The notes: generated by a model not told the origin, from the sequence alone. DNA of 5,467 nucleotides from an uncultured Actinomyces sp. (GCA_915069725.1 CAJZFF010000161.1:1-5467), one strand, 5' to 3'; shown: positions 1 to 5,286, numbered from the stretch's first letter. Made by a program: numbers and translations.

Positions 1-1
1 A

Positions 2-460
2 GAGGAGCCCACCGCCTGCCGTGGGGCAGGTGTCGCCGTCGAGGTCGTCCCGGGGATCACCAGCGCCATCGCCGTGCCTGCGGCGGCGGGGATCCCCGTC
101 ACGCACCGGGGCCTGTCGCGCGGCTTCTCGGTCATCACGGCTCATGCGGATCTGGGGGTGCTCCCCCAGCGCCGCGACCACACCCTCATCCTGCTCATGG
201 GGGTCTCCCGGCTGAGGGACTCGGTCTCCTCCCTGCTGGAGGCCGGCAGCGATCCGGCCACTCCGGCGGCGATCATCGAGCGCGGCTACCACCCCGACCA
301 GCGCGTGACCACCACCGAGCTGCGATGTCTGGCCGGCGTCGCCGCCCGGTACGGCGTGACCGCCCCCGCGGTCATCGTCATCGGCGACGTCGTCACTCTG
401 AGCCCGTACTGGGCTGACCGAGTCGTCGAGGAGGCCCGGCCGGCGAGTCCGGCCGCGTGA
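2..460 (+). CDS. cobA: Uroporphyrinogen-III C-methyltransferase (SUMT), C-terminal part; 5' end outside window
   Basis: SUMT uses two S-adenosylmethionines to methylate uroporphyrinogen III at C2 and C7, giving precorrin-2, the branch point to siroheme and cobalamin. Reading frame 2 is open from the window edge for 152 codons to the TGA at 458-460. Visible family blocks, in order, are VEVVPGITSAIAVPAAAGIP near the start, then PVTHRGLSRGFSVITAH, the LILLMGV strand, the block PAAIIERGYHPDQRVTTTEL, and the terminal APAVIVIGDVV. These are characteristic of the C-terminal half of the CobA/CysG methyltransferase fold; the N-terminal SAM-binding part lies upstream. The first ATG inside the window (74) is out of frame context for a start because homology clearly continues upstream of it. 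It ends at the methyltransferase domain, so any fusion to a dehydrogenase could only be N-terminal. It is followed 42 nt later by a TSUP permease and then a chelatase, which points to siroheme for sulfite reduction rather than cobalamin. The symbol follows the SUMT family; the locus could equally be named for the CysG methyltransferase domain. Confidence 0.93.
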   Translation, partial: EEPTACRGAGVAVEVVPGITSAIAVPAAAGIPVTHRGLSRGFSVITAHADLGVLPQRRDHTLILLMGVSRLRDSVSSLLEAGSDPATPAAIIERGYHPDQRVTTTELRCLAGVAARYGVTAPAVIVIGDVVTLSPYWADRVVEEARPASPAA

Positions 461-502
461 GTCCTCCTCGGCGCATGCAGACCGAATGTCCCGGAGTCAC
501 TG

Positions 503-1546
503 ATGCGCAAGCTTGTTCTTCTCGCCCTCGTCGGCCTGGCCGCCCAGCTGGTCGACGGCTCGCTGGGGATGGGGTACGGCATGACCTCCTCCTCCCTGCT
601 GCTTCTGGCCGGGCTGAGCCCGGCACTGGCCTCGGCCTCAGTGCACCTGGCTGAGATCGGCACGACCCTGGCCTCGGGGGCCTCCCACTGGCGGCTGGGC
701 AACACCGACCCCCGCCTGGTGGTCCGGCTGGGGCTGCCCGGTGCGGTGGGGGCCTTCAGCGGCGCCACGGTCCTGTCTCACCTGTCAACCCGCGCGGCGA
801 CCCCGGTGACCGCGAGCCTGCTGATCCTGCTGGGGGCCTATGTTCTGGGGCGTTTCGCCCTGCGCCCGCCCCGAGGCTCTGGTAGCCGGCGCTCCCCGCA
901 CGGCAGGCGGCTCCTGGTTCCCCTGGGACTGGTGGGCGGTTTCGTTGACGCCACCGGTGGTGGCGGCTGGGGACCGGTGGTGACGACGACGCTGCTCACG
1001 GGTGGTCGCACGGCACCGCGCACCGTGGTCGGCTCAGTGGGGGCCTCGGAGTTCCTGGTGACGGTGGCGGCCTCGGCCGGTTTCCTCACCGGACTGGGCA
1101 CCGCGGGCATCAGCCTCGGGATCGTCCTGACCCTGCTGGCCGGCGGGCTGGTGGCCGCACCGATCTCCGCCTGGCTGGTCTCCCGCCTGCCCGGAGCGGT
1201 GCTGGGCACCGCCGTCGGCGGGCTGATCCTGGCCACGAACCTGCGGGTGCTACTGTCCTGGGCCGAGACCTCGGCTCGAACCGGGGTCATGGTGTACGGC
1301 GCGCTCGGGGTGATCTGGGCGGCCTTCCTGGCCCTGGCGGTCCGCAAGGCGCGCGCCGCTGTCACAGAGATTCGGGAGGAGACCGAGCAGGTGCTTGAGG
1401 AGGTCCGCTCCGATCCTCTACGCGGCCACGCACCTGAGGCCGCCGTGTCGGACGAGTCTCTCGCCGCCGGTGGTCCCGTCGGCCCGAGACCGGTCGAGCC
1501 GGCTCACCCTCGCAAGCGCTCGGTCCTGGCGGTGGAGCCGGTATGA
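503..1546 (+). CDS. TauE/SafE (TSUP) family sulfur-anion membrane permease
   Basis: This 347-residue integral membrane protein belongs to the TSUP (TauE/SafE) family, whose members carry sulfite, sulfate, sulfoacetate or other sulfur anions across the inner membrane. The family's internal duplication is plain: QLVDGSLGMGYGMTSSSLLL at about residues 15-34 is echoed by GFVDATGGGGWGPVVTTTLL at 146-165. Hydrophobic segments fall at roughly 3-37, 72-94, 102-119, 137-165, 184-200, 203-226, 231-250 and 261-281. After the last one comes a charged, Pro/Ala-rich tail (about 282-347) with a short acidic helix, EIREETEQVLEEV, and no membrane segment. That tail makes it longer than a typical TSUP protein of about 250-300 residues. 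The ATG at 503 is preceded by CCGGAG at 491-496, and the hydrophobic N-terminus fits this start. The stop overlaps the next gene's start (ATGA). Between a siroheme methyltransferase and a chelatase, a sulfur anion is the likely substrate. Direction cannot be read from the sequence: the Corynebacterium glutamicum cys-cluster TSUP protein CysZ is proposed to import sulfate, while other family members export. Confidence 0.9.
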   Translation: MRKLVLLALVGLAAQLVDGSLGMGYGMTSSSLLLLAGLSPALASASVHLAEIGTTLASGASHWRLGNTDPRLVVRLGLPGAVGAFSGATVLSHLSTRAATPVTASLLILLGAYVLGRFALRPPRGSGSRRSPHGRRLLVPLGLVGGFVDATGGGGWGPVVTTTLLTGGRTAPRTVVGSVGASEFLVTVAASAGFLTGLGTAGISLGIVLTLLAGGLVAAPISAWLVSRLPGAVLGTAVGGLILATNLRVLLSWAETSARTGVMVYGALGVIWAAFLALAVRKARAAVTEIREETEQVLEEVRSDPLRGHAPEAAVSDESLAAGGPVGPRPVEPAHPRKRSVLAVEPV

Positions 1547-2229
1547 GCACTCGTCCTCTGGTGCTGCTGGCCCACGGCTCGCGCCGGCCCGGGCCGTCCT
1601 CGCTCCTGTCGCGCACCGCTGAGCGCGTCAGCACGATTCTGCCGGGGGTGGAGGTACGCACCGGCTACGTCGAGCTTCAGCCCCCGGACCCGGCCACGGC
1701 CCTGGAGGGGCTGGTGGATCCGGTGGTGCTGCCCTTCTTCCTGGCCCGCGGCTATCACGTCCTCAATGACGTACCGGCCGCGGTGGAACGGCACGGATCG
1801 GGGACGGTCACCGGGCACCTGGGGGTCGAGGAGCACTTGGTGGAGGCCGTCGCACAGCGTCTCCACGAGGCATCCGCGCCCCTGGGCGGACTCGCAGGAC
1901 TCGACCACATCGTCCTGGGCGCGGCCGGGTCACGTCAGGGGGCGGCGCTGGAGGAGGTCGAGGCCATCACCCGCTTGCTCGAAGCGCGTCTGGGACGCAG
2001 GGTAACGCCCGCCTACCTCTCGGCTGCGCGCCCCAGCGTCCGTGACACGGTGAGATCGGCCCGGGCCCGGGGTGCCAGGCGGGTGGGTGTGGCTACCTAC
2101 CTGCTGGCGGAAGGGCGTTTCCATCGGGCCCTGCACTCCACGGGCGCCGACGTCGTGGCCGCTCCCATCGGCGACCACCCGGCGGTCGCCGAACTGGTGG
2201 TCCACCGCTACCGGGAGGAGCTCGCCTGA
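1543..2229 (+). CDS. Sirohydrochlorin chelatase, CbiX/SirB-type two-lobed
   Basis: The family inserts Fe2+ (or Co2+) into sirohydrochlorin, here most likely Fe2+ to finish siroheme for sulfite reductase. The 228-residue cytoplasmic protein has the family opening LVLLAHGSRRPG with His11, and the second metal-site block VVLPFFLARGYHVLNDVP with His72; these match the two active-site histidines known for the family. The C-terminal lobe (about 118-228) repeats the fold (HIVLGAAGSR, then RVGVATYLLAEGRFHRALHS with His194). It has Ala-Ala-Gly-Ser where the N-terminal lobe has His-Gly-Ser, so only the first lobe appears catalytic. The length fits two-lobed actinobacterial chelatases better than the short CbiX(S) form. 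The ATG overlaps the permease stop by 4 bp (ATGA), with GGTGGAG just upstream inside the permease gene, so translation is probably coupled. Iron versus cobalt specificity is inferred from context. It is the last plus-strand gene before convergent genes. Confidence 0.88.
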   Translation: MSTRPLVLLAHGSRRPGPSSLLSRTAERVSTILPGVEVRTGYVELQPPDPATALEGLVDPVVLPFFLARGYHVLNDVPAAVERHGSGTVTGHLGVEEHLVEAVAQRLHEASAPLGGLAGLDHIVLGAAGSRQGAALEEVEAITRLLEARLGRRVTPAYLSAARPSVRDTVRSARARGARRVGVATYLLAEGRFHRALHSTGADVVAAPIGDHPAVAELVVHRYREELA

Positions 2230-2328
2230 CCTCGAGGCCCTCCCTCCACCGAGAAGGACACTTTCAGCGGAAGGCAACCTTTTCCGTACCTCTACGCGAA
2301 ACATGTCGCTCTCGGCGGAGGAGGAATG
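2230..2328. other. Convergent intergenic gap
   Basis: This 99-nt gap lies between the stop of the plus-strand chelatase and the stop of the minus-strand TetR gene. It starts with the perfect 8-bp palindrome CCTCGAGG (2230-2237), and is less GC-rich than its flanks around 2254-2305. It contains one imperfect hairpin (2268-2286) and no convincing small gene. Confidence 0.7.
2268..2286. terminator. Possible bidirectional terminator hairpin between convergent genes
   Basis: CGGAAGG and the arm CC-TT-TTCCG pair around a CAA loop: five outer pairs (CGGAA/TTCCG) and two inner G-C pairs, with a 2-nt T bulge. It sits midway between two converging stop codons, where a shared terminator is expected. 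The stem is short and bulged, and no clear T-run follows on either strand, so the call is weak; Rho-dependent ends are equally possible. Confidence 0.3.
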
Positions 2329-3171
2329 TCAGTCACTGCCATCCTCAAGGAGTCGCTCGGACAGGCGCTGAACGATGGGTTCGACCTCCTGCGAGGTGGT
2401 GGCTGCGGCGCTCACGCGGCCGAAGATGCCCACCGCCAGGAGCCCGAAGGCCGTCTCCTCATCCTGCTGGCTCGGCTCGCGGCGTCCGTGGGAACGGGCC
2501 ACCAGGAGGGAGGTCTCTCTCAACCAGCGGCGCCAGCTGCCGGCCAGTCGGTCCCGGGAGTCCTCATGACGAATCGCGTAGAGCCAGGTCTCCAGGTGCA
2601 GGACAACATCCTCCATGGGAAGCTCCTGGAGCTGCTCGCCCCACTGGTCGGGGCTCGCCATCTGGCGAGCGGCCTCATCCGAGCTCTCCTCACCACAGGT
2701 GACGACCTCCAGGAACAGGGCCTCCTTGGAGGGGAAGGAGGAGTAGAAGGCGCCCTTGGTGAATCCAGCCGCCGAGGCGATGTCACTGACCGACGCCCCC
2801 TCGTAGCCCTTGGCAGCGAACACCTCCCTGGCAGCAGCAAGGATCCGCGCCCTGGTCTCCTCGCTCCGACGGCGCCCACCGCCCCGACCCGGGGCAGCGC
2901 CGCTGACTGCAGTGGAGGCGGAGGCCAACTTCCGGGAGGCGAGGTCCAGGGAGGCCGCTACCGCACTCTCACTGCTCCGGCGCGCTCCCTGACCGACCGC
3001 CCCCACTGCACGGGAGAAGGCGGTGATCGCCTCATTGAGGGCGCGCGTCGCCTCCCTGATGTCATCAGAGGCGGAGGCCCCGGAGTCATCACTGTCACTG
3101 TTCGTCCCACGGGCGGAGCTCCTGGCGGTCATGCCCCCACTGTAGAGGAGGCCCCTCAGAAAGGGGTTCAC
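2329..3171 (-). CDS. TetR/AcrR family transcriptional regulator with long N-terminal extension
   Basis: This is a one-component repressor of the TetR family: an N-terminal helix-turn-helix binds a palindromic operator as a dimer, and the C-terminal helical domain senses a small molecule. With the start used here (280 aa) the DNA-binding domain is at about residues 104-155: TRARILAAAREVFAAKGY, then SVSDIASAAGFTKGAFYSSF and PSKEALFLEV, a textbook TetR block. The C-terminal domain (about 156-280) has four tryptophans and no family signature I recognise. Before the HTH lies an unusual extension of about 100 residues, with a Ser/Asp/Gly-rich stretch, a predicted helical stretch (IREATRALNEAITAFSRAV) and a basic RGGGRRR linker. 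The start is uncertain. GTG at 3171 has GGAGGGGGG at 3179-3187; GTG at 3189 also has an upstream GGAGGG; ATG at 3132 (267 aa) has no good Shine-Dalgarno. It follows the ABC-2 permease by 68 nt on the same strand, so it is probably co-transcribed and controls the transporter. No TACC-N4-GGTA site is seen next to it. Confidence 0.9.
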   Translation of the reverse strand: MNPFLRGLLYSGGMTARSSARGTNSDSDDSGASASDDIREATRALNEAITAFSRAVGAVGQGARRSSESAVAASLDLASRKLASASTAVSGAAPGRGGGRRRSEETRARILAAAREVFAAKGYEGASVSDIASAAGFTKGAFYSSFPSKEALFLEVVTCGEESSDEAARQMASPDQWGEQLQELPMEDVVLHLETWLYAIRHEDSRDRLAGSWRRWLRETSLLVARSHGRREPSQQDEETAFGLLAVGIFGRVSAAATTSQEVEPIVQRLSERLLEDGSD

Positions 3172-3239
3172 GGCACTTCCCCCCTCCACGTTCGTCACTC
3201 CCTCCACCGGTCTTCGACCATGCGGACATCCCGGCCGAC
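3172..3239 (-). promoter_or_regulatory. Permease-regulator gap with Shine-Dalgarno tracts for the TetR gene
   Basis: On the minus strand this 68-nt spacer contains two purine tracts, GGAGGG (about 3200-3205) and GGAGGGGGG (3179-3187). They lie about 7-11 nt before in-frame GTG codons at 3189 and 3171, and are the reason a GTG start is preferred for the regulator over the ATG at 3132. There is a 4-bp hairpin, GGTC-TTC-GACC, at 3209-3219. I see no clear promoter, operator or terminator, which fits read-through from the permease gene. Confidence 0.45.
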
Positions 3240-4037
3240 TCAGGGCCGCCTTCCCAGGGCCCATGACGCTCCGGCGACGGCCACCAGGCACCATCCGCCC
3301 AGGAGGCCCCAGGAACGGGCGGGCATGCTGGCGTCGTGCGAGAACAGACCGGCACGCACCACCTGAGCCATGGGCTCGAAGGGCAGCCAGCGGTGGATCT
3401 CCTGGGCCCAGTCGGGGAGCCTGTCGGCAGGGAAGCTGACGGGCGAGAACAGCATGATGCCGAAGGCGAGCACCTGGGAGAGGATCTGAGCCAGGGCCGG
3501 AGCCAGGAGCGTGGCGATGGCGTATCCGATGCAGGCCGCTGTCAGGGCGACCAGCACGGCGCCGGGCACCAGCCACCACTGCGGGGCGAGGTCGACGTCG
3601 AAGCGGGCGTTGGCGACGATGACGCCCACAACCAGGCCGGGCAGTGCAAGAGCGGTCCAGATCGCGAGGTCTGCCAGGAGGAAGGCGATCCTGGGGACGG
3701 GCAGGGTGCGCATCCAGTCCAGGCTGCCCTCAGTGCGGGACTGGGAGACCCACTGGGGTGTCATGATGAGTCCCAGCGAGATGAGCGCGATCGCCGGGCC
3801 GCCGCCGGCCAGGTAGAGACTCGCCTCGCGGCCTGGGTGGCCCGCAATGAGCCCGTATCCCAGGACCATGGAGACGGACAGCAGCGTCTGGACGATGATG
3901 TACAGGGGCAGCATGGGGAGGCTGCGTCGGAACTGCCACTGAACAAGCAGGCCGAGCTGGTACCAGAGCGGAGTCACCCGAGGGCCGGCGCCACTGGCCT
4001 GGTCCGGGACAGCCGTCGTACTGGTTGGAGTAGACAT
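3240..4037 (-). CDS. ABC-2 type transporter permease subunit
   Basis: This is the membrane half of a two-gene ABC exporter, working with the ATPase encoded just upstream; DrrB-like ABC-2 permeases export drugs, lipids or other hydrophobic compounds. The 265-residue protein has a short polar N-terminus, then about six hydrophobic segments at roughly 42-65, 76-97, 117-141, 154-178, 180-203 and 244-262. Family-typical features are the coupling-type loop SQSRTEGSLDWMRTLPVPR after the second segment (about 98-116), and the late FSPVSFPADRLPDW loop followed by the WLPFEPMAQVVRAGLF re-entrant/amphipathic stretch. The start at 4037 is chosen because AAGGAG at 4044-4049 sits 6 nt away. ATG at 4040 is only 3 nt away, and ATG at 4052 overlaps the Shine-Dalgarno itself and lacks its own. 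It follows the ATPase by 117 nt and precedes the TetR gene. The substrate cannot be read from the sequence. Confidence 0.88.
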   Translation of the reverse strand: MSTPTSTTAVPDQASGAGPRVTPLWYQLGLLVQWQFRRSLPMLPLYIIVQTLLSVSMVLGYGLIAGHPGREASLYLAGGGPAIALISLGLIMTPQWVSQSRTEGSLDWMRTLPVPRIAFLLADLAIWTALALPGLVVGVIVANARFDVDLAPQWWLVPGAVLVALTAACIGYAIATLLAPALAQILSQVLAFGIMLFSPVSFPADRLPDWAQEIHRWLPFEPMAQVVRAGLFSHDASMPARSWGLLGGWCLVAVAGASWALGRRP

Positions 4038-4154
4038 CATGTTCTCCTTCATTTCCTGATTCTCTGGGGACGGGAGTCGCGCCGCGCTTACGCGGCAGCA
4101 CGGGGACGACGCGAATCATCGGGACGGGCCGGGCCTCCCGCGGATTCACAGAGT
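4038..4154 (-). other. ATPase-permease intercistronic spacer
   Basis: The 117-nt gap is longer than usual for a two-gene ABC exporter. It holds a GC hairpin (4081-4096) and the permease Shine-Dalgarno AAGGAG (4044-4049). An ATG near 4120 opens a frame that only runs on inside the permease gene in another frame and does not look real. There is no TACC-N4-GGTA site and no strong promoter, so the two genes are probably on one transcript. Confidence 0.6.
4081..4096. repeat. Intercistronic hairpin GCCGCG-CTTA-CGCGGC
   Basis: This is a perfect 6-bp all-G/C inverted repeat with a 4-nt loop, about 45 nt before the permease start. No T-run follows on the minus strand (the next bases are CGCGACTCC), so it is not a standard terminator. 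It could slow RNA decay or tune permease expression relative to the ATPase, or be chance in GC-rich DNA. Confidence 0.4.
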
Positions 4155-5108
4155 TCAGGCGGCATGACGGCGCACCTCCTCTCCCGTACTCCCGGTGAGA
4201 TCGACGTAGACGTCCTCCAGTGAGATCGGTGCCAGCTCGTAGCGCTCGATCACTCCGTCCTTGAGGGCGTGATCGGCCCACTCCACGGCCTGGGTCGTAC
4301 GCTGAGAGTCCACCGCCACGGATGCGCGCACGGCGTCGTGCTGCGTCAGGCTCATTCCCGCGGGAGGCTCGATCCGCCGGCCGGGAGTTCGGCTGACCTC
4401 CAGGACGAAGGACGATCCGTGGCCGGCCACGAGTGCCGCAGGGGTCCCCTCGGCGATGACGTGACCGTGGTCCAGGACGGTGAGCCGGTCGACCGCCCGC
4501 TCGGCCTCCCGCACGTTGTGGGTCACCAGGAGGACCGCCGCGCCGGCCTCGGCCAGAAGGCGGATCTGGTCCCACAGCAGGCGCCGGCGTACCGGGTCGA
4601 CATCATTGGTGGGCTCATCGAGGATGACCAGGCTCCCGGGGACGACGGCGCACATGGCGAAGGCAGTCAGACGGGCAACACCGCCGGAGATCTTCTGCGC
4701 GGGAGTCCTCGCCCACTCCCCCAGGTCGAGGGCCTCGATGAGCTCCTCGGCGCGCCTGCGCGTCTGACGCGGGCGCCCTCCTCGCATACGCCCCACGAGG
4801 TCGATCGCCGTCAGGGGCGTGAGTCCTGTGATGGGCACATTGGCCTGAGCCTGGACATTGGTGAGACGACGGGCGAGAGCGGGGTTGGCGACGGCGTCGA
4901 CCCCGTCGAGCCTGATGCTCCCGGAGGTCGGGCACAGCAGCCCCACCACCTGGTTGACCAGCGTGGTCTTGCCCGCGCCGTTGTGCCCGAGGAGCCCGAC
5001 CACCTCGCCGGCACCCACCCGCATAGTGACGCCGGCGTTGGCTCTCACCGCGTGCGGCCCACTTCCGAAGTGCTTGTGAAGGTCCTCAATGGCTAGTACA
5101 TCGGCCAT
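4155..5108 (-). CDS. ABC transporter ATP-binding protein, DrrA-like (ABC-2 exporter ATPase)
   Basis: This 317-residue cytoplasmic ATPase powers the ABC-2 exporter with the permease encoded downstream. Motifs in order: Walker A GHNGAGKT at residues 41-48; Q-loop glutamine probably Gln86 or Gln88 (NVQAQAN); signature ISGGVARL at 140-147; Walker B LVILDE at 160-165 with catalytic Glu165; D-loop NDVDP at 168-172; switch His197 in LLVTHN. A C-terminal domain of about 85 residues (232-317) ends with ISLEDVYVDLTG, the pattern seen in DrrA-type drug/lipid exporter ATPases. The signature reads ISGGVARL where LSGGQ/M-x-x-R is usual, and the D-loop NDVDP replaces the common SGLDP. All nucleotide-binding residues are present, so it should be active. 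The start is well supported: AAAGGAGG lies 7 nt before the ATG. It is probably the first gene of an ATPase-permease-TetR unit, preceded by a 213-nt region with TetR-type operators. Confidence 0.93.
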   Translation of the reverse strand: MADVLAIEDLHKHFGSGPHAVRANAGVTMRVGAGEVVGLLGHNGAGKTTLVNQVVGLLCPTSGSIRLDGVDAVANPALARRLTNVQAQANVPITGLTPLTAIDLVGRMRGGRPRQTRRRAEELIEALDLGEWARTPAQKISGGVARLTAFAMCAVVPGSLVILDEPTNDVDPVRRRLLWDQIRLLAEAGAAVLLVTHNVREAERAVDRLTVLDHGHVIAEGTPAALVAGHGSSFVLEVSRTPGRRIEPPAGMSLTQHDAVRASVAVDSQRTTQAVEWADHALKDGVIERYELAPISLEDVYVDLTGSTGEEVRRHAA

Positions 5109-5112
5109 GAAG

Positions 5113-5123
5113 CCCCCTCCTTT
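5113..5123 (-). promoter_or_regulatory. Strong ribosome binding site of the ABC ATPase gene
   Basis: On the minus strand AAAGGAGGGGG precedes the ATG at 5108, with the AGGAGG core about 7 nt away. This near-perfect Shine-Dalgarno fixes the start codon. Confidence 0.75.
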
Positions 5124-5169
5124 CGTTCAACTACCTGGATCCGAGCACCCGATCGACCACAAGACCGAT

Positions 5170-5185
5170 CCGTACCGGTTGGTAT
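5170..5185. promoter_or_regulatory. Operator copy A, TACC-GGTT-GGTA (TetR-type)
   Basis: The 16-bp sequence CCGTACCGGTTGGTAT is the exact reverse complement of 5261-5276. Its core (5173-5184) is the inverted repeat TACC-N4-GGTA, the size and symmetry of a TetR-family operator. It lies 62 nt upstream of the ATPase start, where a bound repressor could block transcription. A second inverted repeat, GGTTG-GTAT-CAACC (5177-5190), overlaps it. The operator role and the link to the TetR protein encoded downstream are inferred. Confidence 0.6.
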
Positions 5186-5190
5186 CAACC

Positions 5191-5204
5191 ATACCACTCA
5201 GTAT
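5191..5204. promoter_or_regulatory. Operator-like copy A', ATACC-ACTC-AGTAT
   Basis: This matches the pattern ATACC-N4-GGTAT at all but one position (A for G at 5200). Its centre is 19 bp from the centre of copy A, under two helical turns, so two dimers could sit side by side. Its ATACCA half also pairs with TGGTAT of copy A (5180-5185) as a 6-bp inverted repeat with a 5-bp spacer. It is weaker than copies A and B and may be an auxiliary site. Confidence 0.4.
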
Positions 5205-5238
5205 TGCCAGAAGGTTTCATGGTGCTCTAAGGGTTCAC

Positions 5239-5267
5239 ATAACAACAGAAACGCTGTCCCATACCAA
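5239..5267 (-). promoter_or_regulatory. Candidate promoter of the ABC ATPase operon
   Basis: On the minus strand TTGGTA (5262-5267, 4 of 6 match to TTGACA) and TGTTAT (5239-5244, 4 of 6 match to TATAAT) are separated by 17 nt, just downstream of operator copy B. The -35 lies inside copy B, so a bound TetR protein would block polymerase. The start point would be near 5232, giving a leader of about 124 nt that carries copies A and A'. The matches are moderate, and another promoter in the AT-rich stretch 5185-5250 is possible. Confidence 0.35.
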
Positions 5268-5286
5268 CCGGTACGGGACAGCGTCT
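5249..5286 (-). terminator. Intrinsic terminator of the upstream ABC gene, containing operator copy B
   Basis: Read on the minus strand, this forms a continuous 17-pair stem (including two G-U pairs) with a GGTT loop. The core arms are CGCTGTCCC and GGGACAGCG. It begins 35 nt after the stop of the upstream ABC gene and runs into TTTCTGTTGTTAT (9 T in 13), as expected for a Rho-independent terminator. On the plus strand two pairs become A-C mismatches and no T-run follows, so it is directional. Confidence 0.7.
5261..5276. promoter_or_regulatory. Operator copy B, TACC-AACC-GGTA (TetR-type)
   Basis: This is the exact 16-bp inverse copy of 5170-5185, with the TACC-N4-GGTA core at 5262-5273. Its centre is 89 bp from that of copy A. 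It coincides with the tip of the terminator hairpin and with the -35 of the candidate promoter. Exact conservation of the asymmetric spacer as well as the arms suggests a duplicated site or strong selection on the full 16 bp. Confidence 0.6.

Noticed and set aside
3152..3166. Hairpin CCCCT-CAGAA-AGGGG near the TetR start
   Set aside because: The 5-bp stem lies within or right at the start of the TetR coding region, has no T-run, and is expected by chance in GC-rich DNA.
2326..3366. Plus-strand open frame of 346 codons
   Set aside because: It lies wholly antisense to the TetR gene, whose translation shows a clear HTH domain. The plus-strand product is low-complexity and Gly/Pro-rich with no recognisable motif, a common artefact in GC-rich DNA.
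3172..3579. Extension of the TetR frame upstream to an ATG at 3579
   Set aside because: The frame stays open across the permease gene, but its translation there (Arg/Pro/Gly-rich) is a shadow of the permease. Better-placed GTG/ATG starts with ribosome-binding tracts lie in the gap.
3336..4223. Plus-strand open frame of 295 codons
   Set aside because: It is antisense to the ABC-2 permease. The product is rich in Gly, Asp, Gln and His with no domain pattern, while the minus strand gives a clean six-segment membrane protein.
3730..4575. Minus-strand open frame of 281 codons spanning the ATPase-permease gap
   Set aside because: It overlaps both real genes in another frame. Its product is Arg/Pro/Gly-rich and has no family resemblance.
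4269..5096. Plus-strand open frame of 275 codons
   Set aside because: It is antisense to the ABC ATPase, which has all its nucleotide-binding motifs on the minus strand. The antisense product has no recognisable features.
5172..5274. Inverted copies as ends of an insertion sequence or mini-transposon
   Set aside because: The spacing of about 90 bp, lack of target duplications, and the internal TACC-N4-GGTA symmetry of each copy fit operators better than transposon ends.
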